A program made the position numbers and the translations under genes. Below are positions 1 through 7,272 of a DNA stretch of 34,935 bases, one piece after another. The notes beneath the pieces are model-generated. The model did no database searches. It was not told the DNA's origin and saw only the letters and a list, made by a program, of their open reading frames with translations. Each line of letters starts with the position of its first letter. Position 1 is the first letter of the stretch. This DNA is from Nitrososphaerota archaeon. Its GTDB lineage: Archaea > Thermoproteota > Nitrososphaeria > Nitrososphaerales > Nitrosopumilaceae. The DNA is taken from contig JAJPGX010000030.1 in assembly GCA_021325595.1 (NCBI GenBank), positions 79,824-114,758 of the forward strand. Direction: 5' to 3'.

Positions 1-408
1 ATAGAACAAGCAAAAAAATTACAAGGACAATTACATTCACAAACTGGTCAACAACAAAGTGTACAGTTGAATGAAAAAATAGCGATGGGTGATTCAATCA
101 TACAAAATAACCTGCAATCAAGTCCATCTCAAAACAATGACAATAACACTCCGTCTTCTCAATTTTACTTTGGAAGTATGCTTTATCCTGTGATCGCAGT
201 AATTGGGGCAGGCATTATTGGTGTGGTGTTGTATCTTAGAAAAACTGGCGTATTCCAGCAATCAAAATCCATAAAACAAAAACATACGATGCCTGAAATC
301 GTTGAACAGGAAGACTACGCCATGATGATCTTAAAAAATAGATTGGCAAAAGGCGAATTAACACTAGATCAATTTCAAGTGATAAAAGATGTATTGTTAG
401 AACCCTAG
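1..408 (+). CDS. C-terminal part of a membrane protein with a SHOCT-like tail (5' truncated)
   Basis: The reading frame is open from the first base of the window, so only the C-terminal 135 residues are seen. A Gln/Asn/Ser-rich, probably extracytoplasmic stretch comes first. One membrane segment follows (around GSMLYPVIAVIGAGIIGVVL), then a cytoplasmic tail ending in AMMILKNRLAKGELTLDQF. That last piece resembles the SHOCT module, a short helical domain at protein termini with an [L]-x3-G-x-[IL]-T-x-[ED]-[EQ]-[FY] pattern, which is thought to mediate oligomerisation. The N-terminal function cannot be known from here. The gene overlaps the next one tail-to-tail by 4 bp. A TTG at 67 could in principle be a start, but the open frame upstream argues for a longer protein. 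Confidence 0.7.
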   Translation: MEQAKKLQGQLHSQTGQQQSVQLNEKIAMGDSIIQNNLQSSPSQNNDNNTPSSQFYFGSMLYPVIAVIGAGIIGVVLYLRKTGVFQQSKSIKQKHTMPEIVEQEDYAMMILKNRLAKGELTLDQFQVIKDVLLEP

Positions 409-1007
409 GTTATGAGTTGGAATCCGTCTAGTCTTGCTAACTGATCATTTATCTGAGTTTCATTCTCATTTCCGTACGAAATAAGAATTCTATCCTTATC
501 TTTTATCACATAATTAGTAATGTCTGGTACTTGGTGGTGATTGATGAAAAATTTTAATGAATATTTATCATCTGTGCAAAATGCTCTTTTGTCTGGGAAA
601 GTAAAGCACTTGTCTGTTAATCCTATGTGTAATGAATCAAACAGGTATCCCAAAGTTACGTTTGTAGCCATCAAGTGTATTGTTTCTCCGTTGCCTTTTT
701 CGAAGTTGATATATGGACTCTTTATCTGGTATGCGGGAGTCGAATAATCAAACTGTTGACCATAGATCATTGTGAGTATTCCTGCATGAACATGTATTCC
801 TCCCAATGGACCTGCACCTAATGGGGCACCTTTTGGTGTTACATGTGAAGATAATTCGTAGAAATTATATCCTGAAATGGCTAAAACCGCAACAACCCCG
901 GCCAGTACACCCAAGCCTATGGCTTTGTACTTGAACTGTTCTTTTTGACGTTTCTGGTAAAAGGTTTCCCTCTCTTGTTCTCGCTCATCACGTTCTTTTT
1001 TACCCAT
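405..1007 (-). CDS. Conserved membrane-anchored protein of unknown function
   Basis: This encodes 200 residues with a highly charged N-terminus (KKERDEREQERE, likely helical and cytoplasmic). One membrane segment follows at about residues 29-48, then a roughly 150-residue domain outside the membrane. That domain starts with a Gly/Pro-rich stretch and GGIHVHAG, and contains two cysteines (CFTFPDKRAFC) that could form a disulfide. I do not recognise a named family, but the arrangement (charged tail, single anchor, His-containing beta-rich domain) is of a kind seen in thaumarchaeal surface proteins. The ATG start is clear and upstream sequence is non-coding. It converges with the preceding gene, with a 4-bp overlap. 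Confidence 0.75.
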   Translation of the reverse strand: MGKKERDEREQERETFYQKRQKEQFKYKAIGLGVLAGVVAVLAISGYNFYELSSHVTPKGAPLGAGPLGGIHVHAGILTMIYGQQFDYSTPAYQIKSPYINFEKGNGETIHLMATNVTLGYLFDSLHIGLTDKCFTFPDKRAFCTDDKYSLKFFINHHQVPDITNYVIKDKDRILISYGNENETQINDQLARLDGFQLIT

Positions 1008-1358
1008 TCGAAATTTAACGTCAATTTTACCCTAAATAACAGTATCTGCCAAATGTTACGAATTCAAATTCAGTGTTCTGATCTACATTCAAATGAAATG
1101 CTAATCTGTTTAATGTAATTTGTAAATCTTTTGCAAGATGTTTGCAAATATTATGTTTGTTTCTATACGCGACCTAGTTTTATCTATTTTATATTTTCTA
1201 TTTTATGCCTTTTAAAAATACAATTAATAAAAACTGATAACTTCGCCAATTATTTCCATTCTCTCTTTTGAAACTACTTTCTATGTCTATCTGATACAAA
1301 AATAGGGGATATTATAACATTGTATTGCTTTAAATAAAATATCTAAATGCATCAGTAT
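1008..1358. other. Gene-free AT-rich intergenic region between divergent genes
   Basis: About 350 bp without a credible gene lie between the divergent membrane protein and HIT genes. It contains a short direct repeat, TTTGCAA at 1130-1136 and 1141-1147 (11 bp apart, one helical turn), and several AT-rich runs that could be TATA boxes. The distal TTTAAATA at 1329-1336 fits the HIT promoter. No tRNA or structured RNA is recognisable. Confidence 0.5.
1329..1336 (+). promoter_or_regulatory. Candidate TATA box of the HIT gene
   Basis: TTTAAATA is centred about 27 bp upstream of the ATG at 1359, the spacing expected for an archaeal TATA box serving a leaderless transcript. It is only about 15 bp from the upstream ATG at 1347, which supports the internal start. 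Confidence 0.4.
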
Positions 1359-1772
1359 ATGGACTGTCTCTTCTGTAATATGATAAACAAAAAACAAGAC
1401 GCTTATGTTGTTTACGAAGATTCCACACATATTGCAATAATGGACAAATATCCTGTACAGGAGGGACATTCGTTAGTAATGCCAAAGGCACATTTTGAAA
1501 AAATTATTGATATGCCGCATGAGGAAGTATCTGCATTATTTTCTAAGGTACCAATTATTGCAAAAGCAATACTAGACGCTACAGGTGCAGATGGCTTTAA
1601 CATTGGACAAAACAATGGAAAATCTGCAAATCAAATAATTCCGCATGTTCATGTTCATATAATACCACGTTATAAAAAAATTGGAAATACATGGGCTAGA
1701 AGAACAATTGCATCTGATGAAGAATTAAAAAATCTTGCAGCAAAAATTAATGCTAAAATTAATTCAAGATAG
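1359..1772 (+). CDS. HIT family hydrolase
   Basis: This is a histidine-triad protein of 137 residues. Members hydrolyse nucleoside phosphoramidates or dinucleoside polyphosphates, with the middle histidine as nucleophile. The signature HVHVHII lies at residues 96-102, which makes His98 the nucleophile. An N-terminal CLFC (Cys3/Cys6) together with a later His is the zinc site found in many prokaryotic HIT proteins. Homologues usually begin MDC-I/L-FC. I therefore prefer the ATG at 1359 over the one at 1347 (MHQYMDC), also because a TATA box sits at the right distance. The 3' end overlaps the convergent thioredoxin gene by 9 bp. The exact substrate is not predictable. Confidence 0.92.
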   Translation: MDCLFCNMINKKQDAYVVYEDSTHIAIMDKYPVQEGHSLVMPKAHFEKIIDMPHEEVSALFSKVPIIAKAILDATGADGFNIGQNNGKSANQIIPHVHVHIIPRYKKIGNTWARRTIASDEELKNLAAKINAKINSR

Positions 1773-2084
1773 ATCTTTTACCAGCGAATCCATATCCGAT
1801 TTTGTTAGTCCGATATGTTTTTTTGCATCACGTCTGGCAATTATATTTCCATTTTCAAACGCTATGATTGTCGGAACTGCTTGTATGTTGAACCTATCCC
1901 ACAATGGATTCTCATCTTCATCTATCAAAGTGCCAATTTTGTTTATTGAATCAGTTTTAGTTAATTCAAAAGTTGGCTTAAAATTAGCACAATAGGGACA
2001 CCAACTTGCATAAAATAACACCAATGTTTTTTTGTTATTTTTTAACACTTTTTCGTCAAATTCTTCCGATGTTATATGTTCCAT
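1764..2084 (-). CDS. Thioredoxin-family protein
   Basis: This is a 106-residue single-domain thioredoxin fold without a signal peptide, so a cytoplasmic thiol-disulfide reductase is likely. The active site is WCPYC (cysteines 29 and 32). CPYC is more typical of glutaredoxins and some archaeal redoxins than the classic thioredoxin CGPC, so the redox potential may differ. The cis-proline loop is AVPTI (Pro71). An in-frame GTG two codons upstream (at 2090) is possible, but the ATG giving MEHIT is the more usual start. It converges with and slightly overlaps the HIT gene. Confidence 0.9.
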   Translation of the reverse strand: MEHITSEEFDEKVLKNNKKTLVLFYASWCPYCANFKPTFELTKTDSINKIGTLIDEDENPLWDRFNIQAVPTIIAFENGNIIARRDAKKHIGLTKSDMDSLVKDLS

Positions 2085-2128
2085 GACCACAAAAGTATTT
2101 TAAAATAATTTAGATGTAACGAAATTAA

Positions 2129-3406
2129 TTATTGTTGATTAGGGTTATATCTCAAAAATGCCCCTACCTTTCCAATACTTGAAAGCATTGCACCATGCTC
2201 GCTTGTACCTGATATAACCTCGATTTTTGCACCTGTTTCTCCTGCTATCAAGGATAGGTAATCAACAATATCGCGGTCTGAAGATTCTAAATCCATGCTT
2301 TTACAATTAGGGCAAGGCTTACTCAATAATTCTTGTATTCTTGGTATTACTTTGGGCCTCTCCAGAATCTCAGTTTGCACATTTTGACATCTTTTACATG
2401 TAATGTCGATTTTTCTTAAATTGGTATCATCTGTAATGAGTACAGTATCTACCACATTTCTTTGCATTAGATCGATGATCTCTTTTAGACCATAAGTGGC
2501 CAACCCTCTAGAATAATGAATATCGTGGAATAGTTTTTCTACTAGTTTTTTTTCTTCCACCATCCTGTAATCTGTTAAAACTTCTTGCGCTCTTGAAAAT
2601 GCTTCCCGTACTCCTTCTGCTCCAGCATAAGATGTATCCAAAGTAGCAATTATCATATTTTGAAGACGATATTCTAAATATTCTTCTTTGATGAAATTTT
2701 CTTTTGTTGGTCCAGGACCTGATATTATTAATCCCTTAATTGGGTAGATGTCAATAAAATATTCTCTTGTAATATGTGCAACTCTGTGATAGTACTCGCC
2801 TAATTCCATCTCTCTTAGCCTTTCAAATCTTCTTGCAGACTGTCCACCTTGACGATGTTTTCCAGCAACACCTGAAGAAGTTTCAGATAATACATCCAGC
2901 TTATCCCCATGCAATAACCCCCAACCTGCATCTTTTGCATCTATTGCGAGAAAACCAATCATGTTATCATCTTTTAGCATGTCTTTTAGAATGTCAACAT
3001 GAAAATGATCATCACATCTATAGAGAAATGTTTGTAGCTCTTTTGGTGGCTCAATCTCGTATAGTTTTATGACTTCGCTGCCTATGGGACCTCCTCCCTC
3101 AGGTGGAAGAGCGCCACAAAACATGACTAGACCATTTGGAGGAGAATTTTTGTAAAGCTTTAATCTTTGAATGACTCTTGAGAGCGCATCTACTACATGT
3201 GATCTAGTCAAATCAGATTTTATGTTATCTGCAGTTCCTTGTTCTTCTCTTAAGCCATTTATGACTTCATGTAATGCCTTTTTTGGTGGTACATAAAGTG
3301 AGATTAATTCAGTACCTCGTCCTGATTTGTCAGATAATTCTTCTAGAGTTTTTCTTAAACGGTATAATTTTACAGAATCTTGTTTTTCAATTTTAGGTTT
3401 GACCAT
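2129..3406 (-). CDS. prf1: Peptide chain release factor aRF1
   Basis: This is archaeal class I release factor, 425 residues, which recognises all three stop codons and triggers peptidyl-tRNA hydrolysis. The NIKS motif used for stop-codon decoding is at residues 61-64. The catalytic GGQ is at 187-189, in the typical context RQGGQSARRFERLRE. The C-terminal domain has a zinc-ribbon-like pair (CKRC ... CPNC). The length matches archaeal eRF1-like proteins. It is a single-copy housekeeping gene on the minus strand, and the downstream thioredoxin gene lies 44 bp away. Confidence 0.97.
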   Translation of the reverse strand: MVKPKIEKQDSVKLYRLRKTLEELSDKSGRGTELISLYVPPKKALHEVINGLREEQGTADNIKSDLTRSHVVDALSRVIQRLKLYKNSPPNGLVMFCGALPPEGGGPIGSEVIKLYEIEPPKELQTFLYRCDDHFHVDILKDMLKDDNMIGFLAIDAKDAGWGLLHGDKLDVLSETSSGVAGKHRQGGQSARRFERLREMELGEYYHRVAHITREYFIDIYPIKGLIISGPGPTKENFIKEEYLEYRLQNMIIATLDTSYAGAEGVREAFSRAQEVLTDYRMVEEKKLVEKLFHDIHYSRGLATYGLKEIIDLMQRNVVDTVLITDDTNLRKIDITCKRCQNVQTEILERPKVIPRIQELLSKPCPNCKSMDLESSDRDIVDYLSLIAGETGAKIEVISGTSEHGAMLSSIGKVGAFLRYNPNQQ

Positions 3407-3428
3407 ATGCGATTACTACCGTGTTATG

Positions 3429-4187
3429 TTAGATGCTGTTAAGCACTTGTTCAAAAACTGATGTTGGTTGGGCACCTACTACTTTGAGTATTTTTTGACC
3501 TGAAAATATTACAAAAGATGGCGTCCCATCGATTCCTATCTGTTGACCAAACTTTTGATTATTCATTACTTTTTGCACATACTTGTGATCAGATATACAT
3601 TTATCGAATGTAGAAAGATCAAGTGAGATATTGGTAGCAAACTTGTCAAGTGATTTTTGATTAATCCAGCCAGTTCTTTCTCCGCCCCAATTGTTGTACA
3701 GTTCATCATGGTACTGCCAATACTTGTTTTGGTCACCTGCACAGTATGATGCCTCTGCGGCTACGACTGAATCTGGACCATTTAGTGGGAAATCACGGAA
3801 TATGAAATTAGCCTTTCCAGAATTTACATATTCTTGCAATATCTGATCTTTTGTATTTTGATGGAATAAATGACAATATGTGCACTGGTAATCGCCCCAC
3901 TCGACTATGGTTATTTTTGCGTTAGGATCTCCCAAGAGAGGTGAACCATTTTCAGTAAGCATTTGTGGAGTAATAGCCAGGTTGGCAGAACTAGTGGGAG
4001 CTGTAAAAGGAGGTGAACCATTTTCAGTAAGCATTTGTGGAGTAATCTGTATTGATTGAGATGATGTTTGGTCTGAATTAGTTTTATCTGAAGTAAAATA
4101 CGGATTAATATTAGTATGAGGATAAAATACAACGACTGCGATTATTATTGCAGCGACTGCAAGAATGGAATAATAGTATTTTTTCAC
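3429..4187 (-). CDS. Membrane-anchored DsbA-like thiol oxidoreductase with duplicated linker
   Basis: This encodes 252 residues. An N-terminal signal anchor (about residues 4-22) places the rest outside the membrane. The thioredoxin-like domain has the active site DYQCTYCHLF (cysteines 102 and 105), a DsbA-type helical insertion, and the cis-proline loop GIDGTPSFV. It probably forms or isomerises disulfides in exported proteins, which are abundant in this window. Between anchor and domain the peptide ITPQMLTENGSP occurs twice (residues 48-59 and 72-83). This reflects a perfect 37-bp direct repeat in the DNA. The repeat unit is 24 codons, so the frame is preserved. The gene lies 22 bp upstream of prf1 and could be read into from either gene. 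Confidence 0.9.
   Translation of the reverse strand: MKKYYYSILAVAAIIIAVVVFYPHTNINPYFTSDKTNSDQTSSQSIQITPQMLTENGSPPFTAPTSSANLAITPQMLTENGSPLLGDPNAKITIVEWGDYQCTYCHLFHQNTKDQILQEYVNSGKANFIFRDFPLNGPDSVVAAEASYCAGDQNKYWQYHDELYNNWGGERTGWINQKSLDKFATNISLDLSTFDKCISDHKYVQKVMNNQKFGQQIGIDGTPSFVIFSGQKILKVVGAQPTSVFEQVLNSI
3938..3974. repeat. 37-bp direct repeat, copy A
   Basis: This is identical to 4010-4046 (offset 72 bp, exactly 24 codons) and lies within the linker of the DsbA-like gene. It encodes the ITPQMLTENGSP peptide. Confidence 0.95.
4010..4046. repeat. 37-bp direct repeat, copy B
   Basis: This is the second perfect copy of the linker repeat. Perfect DNA identity, rather than just protein similarity, suggests a recent tandem duplication or gene conversion. 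Confidence 0.95.
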
Positions 4188-4234
4188 AATTTTTTGGGCG
4201 CATTGTGCGAATATTAAGATTTGTTAAATATGTT

Positions 4235-4963
4235 TTATTTCAAGACCTGTTCATTTTTAACATGTGGTTGAAACTTTTTCCATAACCAGCCAAGAATCAC
4301 AGCATTTGTAATCCAGTATATTGTCATTGTAATCACGGATACTGCTCTAAAACCATTTACAAGTTCCATCGGTGTAGTTATTTTATCCGGGTTTTGAGGC
4401 ATTACAACAAACAAGATTCCAATAAACGCAGTATATCCTGCAAATGCAATGATCTTTTTGTTTTGCAATTTTTTGTAAAGTCTTGAAAAACCAAATGCAC
4501 CAAGACCTGATAGTGCAACAAATATGGCATATGTTGAAGCGCGTAATGTTATGGTGTCTGGTTCTCCTACAGTAGGTGGATTTGCAGGGTATTTCAAAAA
4601 TGGAATAAAATAAAGTACAGCCCACATTATTGTTGCTAATACTAGAGCCTTTTTGATATCATTCTGACTTGGAAGTGAATTTCTAGAATAAGCAAACACC
4701 AACCCAAACAACGCGCCAGTTGCCGTTCCTAATATGGCACCTGCAAAGATGGAGCCTTCTTTTTGCCAGGTTCTATAATCTGTATATTGTTGCCAAAATT
4801 GAGGTGTGTCCTTTATCTGACCTTCTGCAAACATGCGTTGATTTTCAATTCCTATGGCAGCGTCAAGATATGGTTCAACTAGTGCTACATTGACTAGACC
4901 ATGTACTAGTCCTGCTAAAAAACCTGATAAAATAACTATGACAAGAAAAGGAAGGGTTCTCAT
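4235..4963 (-). CDS. cbtA: CbtA family membrane protein (predicted cobalt transporter subunit)
   Basis: This encodes 242 residues with about five membrane segments. It resembles CbtA. The N-terminal half has FLAGLVHGLVNVALVEPYLD followed by a loop, and the middle has the characteristic IPFLKYPANPPTVGEPDTI. CbtA is predicted, from its association with cobalamin genes and B12 riboswitches in bacteria, to take up cobalt; direct biochemical proof is limited. It follows cbtB by 9 bp on the same strand, so the two are surely co-transcribed. Cobalt is relevant here because the window also encodes a cobalamin adenosyltransferase and a B12-dependent ribonucleotide reductase. Confidence 0.88.
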   Translation of the reverse strand: MRTLPFLVIVILSGFLAGLVHGLVNVALVEPYLDAAIGIENQRMFAEGQIKDTPQFWQQYTDYRTWQKEGSIFAGAILGTATGALFGLVFAYSRNSLPSQNDIKKALVLATIMWAVLYFIPFLKYPANPPTVGEPDTITLRASTYAIFVALSGLGAFGFSRLYKKLQNKKIIAFAGYTAFIGILFVVMPQNPDKITTPMELVNGFRAVSVITMTIYWITNAVILGWLWKKFQPHVKNEQVLK

Positions 4964-4972
4964 GTTAAATTA

Positions 4973-5197
4973 CTAGTGGCATGGAAAACCCGATGCATGT
5001 CTCATATCATGAGTCATCTCGTGTAAATATCCAACACCATTCATTTGGGTGTATGCCATTTGGCCTTCTACCATGCTAAATATTTGCCCTTGGTCAAATC
5101 CTACCATAAAGTAACCTAGTCCAAACAACGCGACCAAAGCAACTGCAGCAACTATTGGTACTGTTTGTTTCTTTGTGAGTTGATATCTACTTACCAT
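4973..5197 (-). CDS. cbtB: CbtB family small membrane protein (predicted cobalt transporter subunit)
   Basis: This encodes 74 residues with one membrane segment (about residues 13-31). The C-terminus is rich in His, Met and Cys (LHEMTHDMRHASGFPCH) and is a likely metal-capture tail. This size, the single helix and the His-ending tail are the hallmarks of CbtB. It is the first gene of a two-gene cbtBA operon. The promoter region is shared with the divergent winged-helix gene at 5295 and holds short inverted repeats. Confidence 0.88.
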   Translation of the reverse strand: MVSRYQLTKKQTVPIVAAVALVALFGLGYFMVGFDQGQIFSMVEGQMAYTQMNGVGYLHEMTHDMRHASGFPCH

Positions 5198-5235
5198 TTC
5201 TAAAATTCAACTGAATATCGGTTATTTAAGTAGTC

Positions 5236-5248
5236 GGATAGTTTATCC
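5236..5248. promoter_or_regulatory. Candidate operator in the cbtBA / DUF4443 divergent promoter
   Basis: A perfect inverted repeat, GGATA-GTT-TATCC, lies 39 bp upstream of cbtB. A second inverted pair, ATGATCTG (5271-5278) and CAGATCAT (5301-5308), flanks the start codon of the divergent winged-helix gene. Both are plausible binding sites for that protein, but each is short. Confidence 0.35.
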
Positions 5249-5294
5249 AACAAGAGATCTCAAAATAAATATGATCTGATCCAATGTAAAGCAA

Positions 5295-5936
5295 ATGCAC
5301 CAGATCATAAATCTTCTAACCAAGGTTGCAGAAAGATACGCCCCAAGTAGAGTCTTGAGTTTTGATCAAGGTCATGTTTTTAAGGCCATGCAGATCATGG
5401 AGGAAAAAAAGAAAACAAGCAGAAAGGCATTGATGTATGATCTTGGTCTTGGAGAGGGCGTTGTAAAAACCATGGTAAAACATATGAAAATGAACCGTCT
5501 CGTGGAAAACTCTAATGCAGGAATGTGGCTTACACCAAGAGGAAAAATAATGTATTTGAAATTAAGGACTGTTATTGCTGGTGAAATTGACATTCCAAAG
5601 TGTTCTGTTGCCCTTGGGAAATTTAATCACGCTGTATTAGTGCGAGGATTTGCGTATACTGTAAAAACTGGGATTGAGCAGAGAGATATTGCAATCCGAC
5701 ATGGAGCAATAGGTGCTACTACCTTAGTGTTCAAAGACGACAAGTTGATGATGCCTGGTAAGAATCTAGATTCGTTGAGAAAGGAACCCAAAATATGTGA
5801 ACTAGTGATTACCAGCCTTAAACCAGAAAACGAAGATATTATAATTATAGTGAGTGCAGATGATAAAAGAACTGCTGAAATGGCTGCAAAAGATACTGCA
5901 CTACAAATAATATCGGATCATGAACGACATTTTTGA
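5295..5936 (+). CDS. Winged-helix DNA-binding protein with DUF4443 domain
   Basis: This encodes 213 residues. The N-terminal part (about 20-85) reads as a winged helix (VFKAMQIMEEKKKTSRKALMYDLGLGEGVVKTMVKHM, then a wing ending in LTPRGK). The C-terminal part (about 90-213) is the archaeal DUF4443 domain, an alpha/beta fold likely to bind a ligand. It is divergent from cbtBA with a 97-bp shared promoter. By genomic context it may be a cobalt- or cobalamin-sensing regulator of that operon. That role is inferred from position only. Confidence 0.8.
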   Translation: MHQIINLLTKVAERYAPSRVLSFDQGHVFKAMQIMEEKKKTSRKALMYDLGLGEGVVKTMVKHMKMNRLVENSNAGMWLTPRGKIMYLKLRTVIAGEIDIPKCSVALGKFNHAVLVRGFAYTVKTGIEQRDIAIRHGAIGATTLVFKDDKLMMPGKNLDSLRKEPKICELVITSLKPENEDIIIIVSADDKRTAEMAAKDTALQIISDHERHF

Positions 5937-5967
5937 TATTTGTAAGTAGCAATTAAACTTTACACAA

Positions 5968-6324
5968 TTAGTTTTGATTTGGACTCAAAGTTATTGTTGG
6001 TTCTGGTTTTCTAATGCTTATTTCTGCTTTACTTATTCTACTTTTGTAAACTTTGAACCGTTTTCCATTTTCTGAAATAACCCATTTTTCAATTTTTACC
6101 AATGCGATGTCTTCTAAATCTGTAATTTTTTTATAGACTGAACTTAAGGGGATTCTGTATTTTTCAGATAGCTCTAATGCAGTCTTTCCTTCTTTTACGA
6201 TAGAAAAAAGTATTGTACGAGATTGTGCATCAGCTAATGCTTCTAATACTTTTTGATTAACATCATATTTTTTTAATTGTGCAAATGATGGTTTTCTTTT
6301 CAATATTTTTGAAATTAGGTCCAC
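5968..6324 (-). CDS. Small HTH (ArsR/MarR-like winged helix) transcription regulator
   Basis: This encodes 118 residues. The central stretch DAQSRTILFSIVKEGKTALELSEKYRIPLSSVYKKITDLEDIALV is a typical winged-helix recognition unit, followed by a wing (WVISENGKRFKVYKSRI). The start is GTG, immediately after an in-frame stop, so no upstream start is possible. It is divergent from a ZIP-type metal transporter, with 89 bp between starts that contain repeated TAACTA elements. A role as the metal-responsive regulator of that transporter is likely but inferred. No obvious metal-binding Cys cluster is present. Confidence 0.82.
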   Translation of the reverse strand: MDLISKILKRKPSFAQLKKYDVNQKVLEALADAQSRTILFSIVKEGKTALELSEKYRIPLSSVYKKITDLEDIALVKIEKWVISENGKRFKVYKSRISKAEISIRKPEPTITLSPNQN

Positions 6325-6413
6325 CTAACTATTTAAACGACATGTTAGTTATTCTAATAATCTAGAATGATTCGATCATTTAAATAAAATTAGCTTATCC
6401 TAACTAATGGAAA
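6325..6413. promoter_or_regulatory. Divergent promoter with repeated TAACTA elements and a palindrome
   Basis: CCTAACTA occurs at 6324-6331 and again at 6399-6406, with the inverted form TTAGTTA at 6345-6351. A perfect palindrome, ATGAT-TCG-ATCAT, lies between them at about 6367-6379. The repeats sit next to both start codons, where a regulator could block both transcripts. Confidence 0.4.
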
Positions 6414-7262
6414 ATGATTGATTACTGGCAAGTAGTGATGCTTGGAGCAATTGCTGGCTTTACAATATTTCTGGGTTTGCCAGTGGCTGGTGTAAAAAAT
6501 CTCAGTCCAAATAAAAAAGGATTACTAAATGCACTTGCACTTGGAATTCTAGTATTTCTAATAATTGATGTATTCTCACATGCGTGGGAATCAACAGAAA
6601 ATGCAGTCAAGGCTGCAGCTGGACAAACTGGTTCTGTAACTGAGGCAATACTATCACTTGTTGCAATGTTTGGTGGTGTTGCAATGGGTCTAATTGGTTT
6701 AGTATTGTATGAAAAAAGAATGACGGGCAAATCTACTCCACAAATACTGTCGCTTGAAAGTATCAAAGCAGGCGATGATCATCTAAAACAACTATTCAAT
6801 GAAGCAAATGCGTATAGGATGGCCATGATGATTGCAATAGGAATAGGAGCACATAATTTTAGTGAGGGATTAGCAATAGGGCAATCATACATAGCAGGTG
6901 AAATAGGACTTGCGATTCTTCTAATCATTGGTTTTGGTGCACATAATACCACTGAGGGATTTGGAATAGCAGGACCATTGGCAGGTCTACGTAATAGGCC
7001 CACTATCAGCTTTCTTTTAATGACTGGAATAATTGGTGGTGGTCCAACATTTATTGGAACGATGCTTGGAAGTCTATGGAACTCTGATCTTGCATTTATC
7101 TTGTTTCTATCAATTGCAGGCGGTGCACTAATTTATGTCTCAATGTTAATGTATAACGCAGGACGAAAGTATACCAGCAATACTGTGATGATGGTTGGAA
7201 TTTTGATTGGATTGATAGCCGGCTTTATGACTGATCTTGTGATAAGCCTAGCTGGTGCATAA
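6414..7262 (+). CDS. ZIP family divalent metal transporter
   Basis: This encodes 282 residues with about eight membrane segments. The two ZIP metal-site motifs are present: HNFSEG (147-152) in the fourth helix and HNTTEG (177-182) in the fifth. A variable cytoplasmic loop (about 100-132) precedes them. These motifs coordinate Zn2+ or Fe2+ within the transport path. An ATG at 6407 runs into a stop, so 6414 is the start. It is divergent from a small HTH regulator. The metal is probably zinc or iron; the sequence alone does not decide. Confidence 0.93.
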   Translation: MIDYWQVVMLGAIAGFTIFLGLPVAGVKNLSPNKKGLLNALALGILVFLIIDVFSHAWESTENAVKAAAGQTGSVTEAILSLVAMFGGVAMGLIGLVLYEKRMTGKSTPQILSLESIKAGDDHLKQLFNEANAYRMAMMIAIGIGAHNFSEGLAIGQSYIAGEIGLAILLIIGFGAHNTTEGFGIAGPLAGLRNRPTISFLLMTGIIGGGPTFIGTMLGSLWNSDLAFILFLSIAGGALIYVSMLMYNAGRKYTSNTVMMVGILIGLIAGFMTDLVISLAGA

Positions 7263-7272
7263 ATTCATAGTT

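Noticed and set aside
541-747. Plus-strand open frame inside the conserved membrane protein gene
   Set aside because: It is antisense to a clear minus-strand gene and shows no domain or start context of its own.
3911-4132. Second minus-strand frame in the DsbA-like gene
   Set aside because: It is a Leu/Ile-rich shadow produced by the linker repeat in another frame.
5198-5294. Cobalamin riboswitch upstream of cbtB
   Set aside because: There are no B12-box-like sequence or extended pairing, and the space is too short; only small inverted repeats are present.
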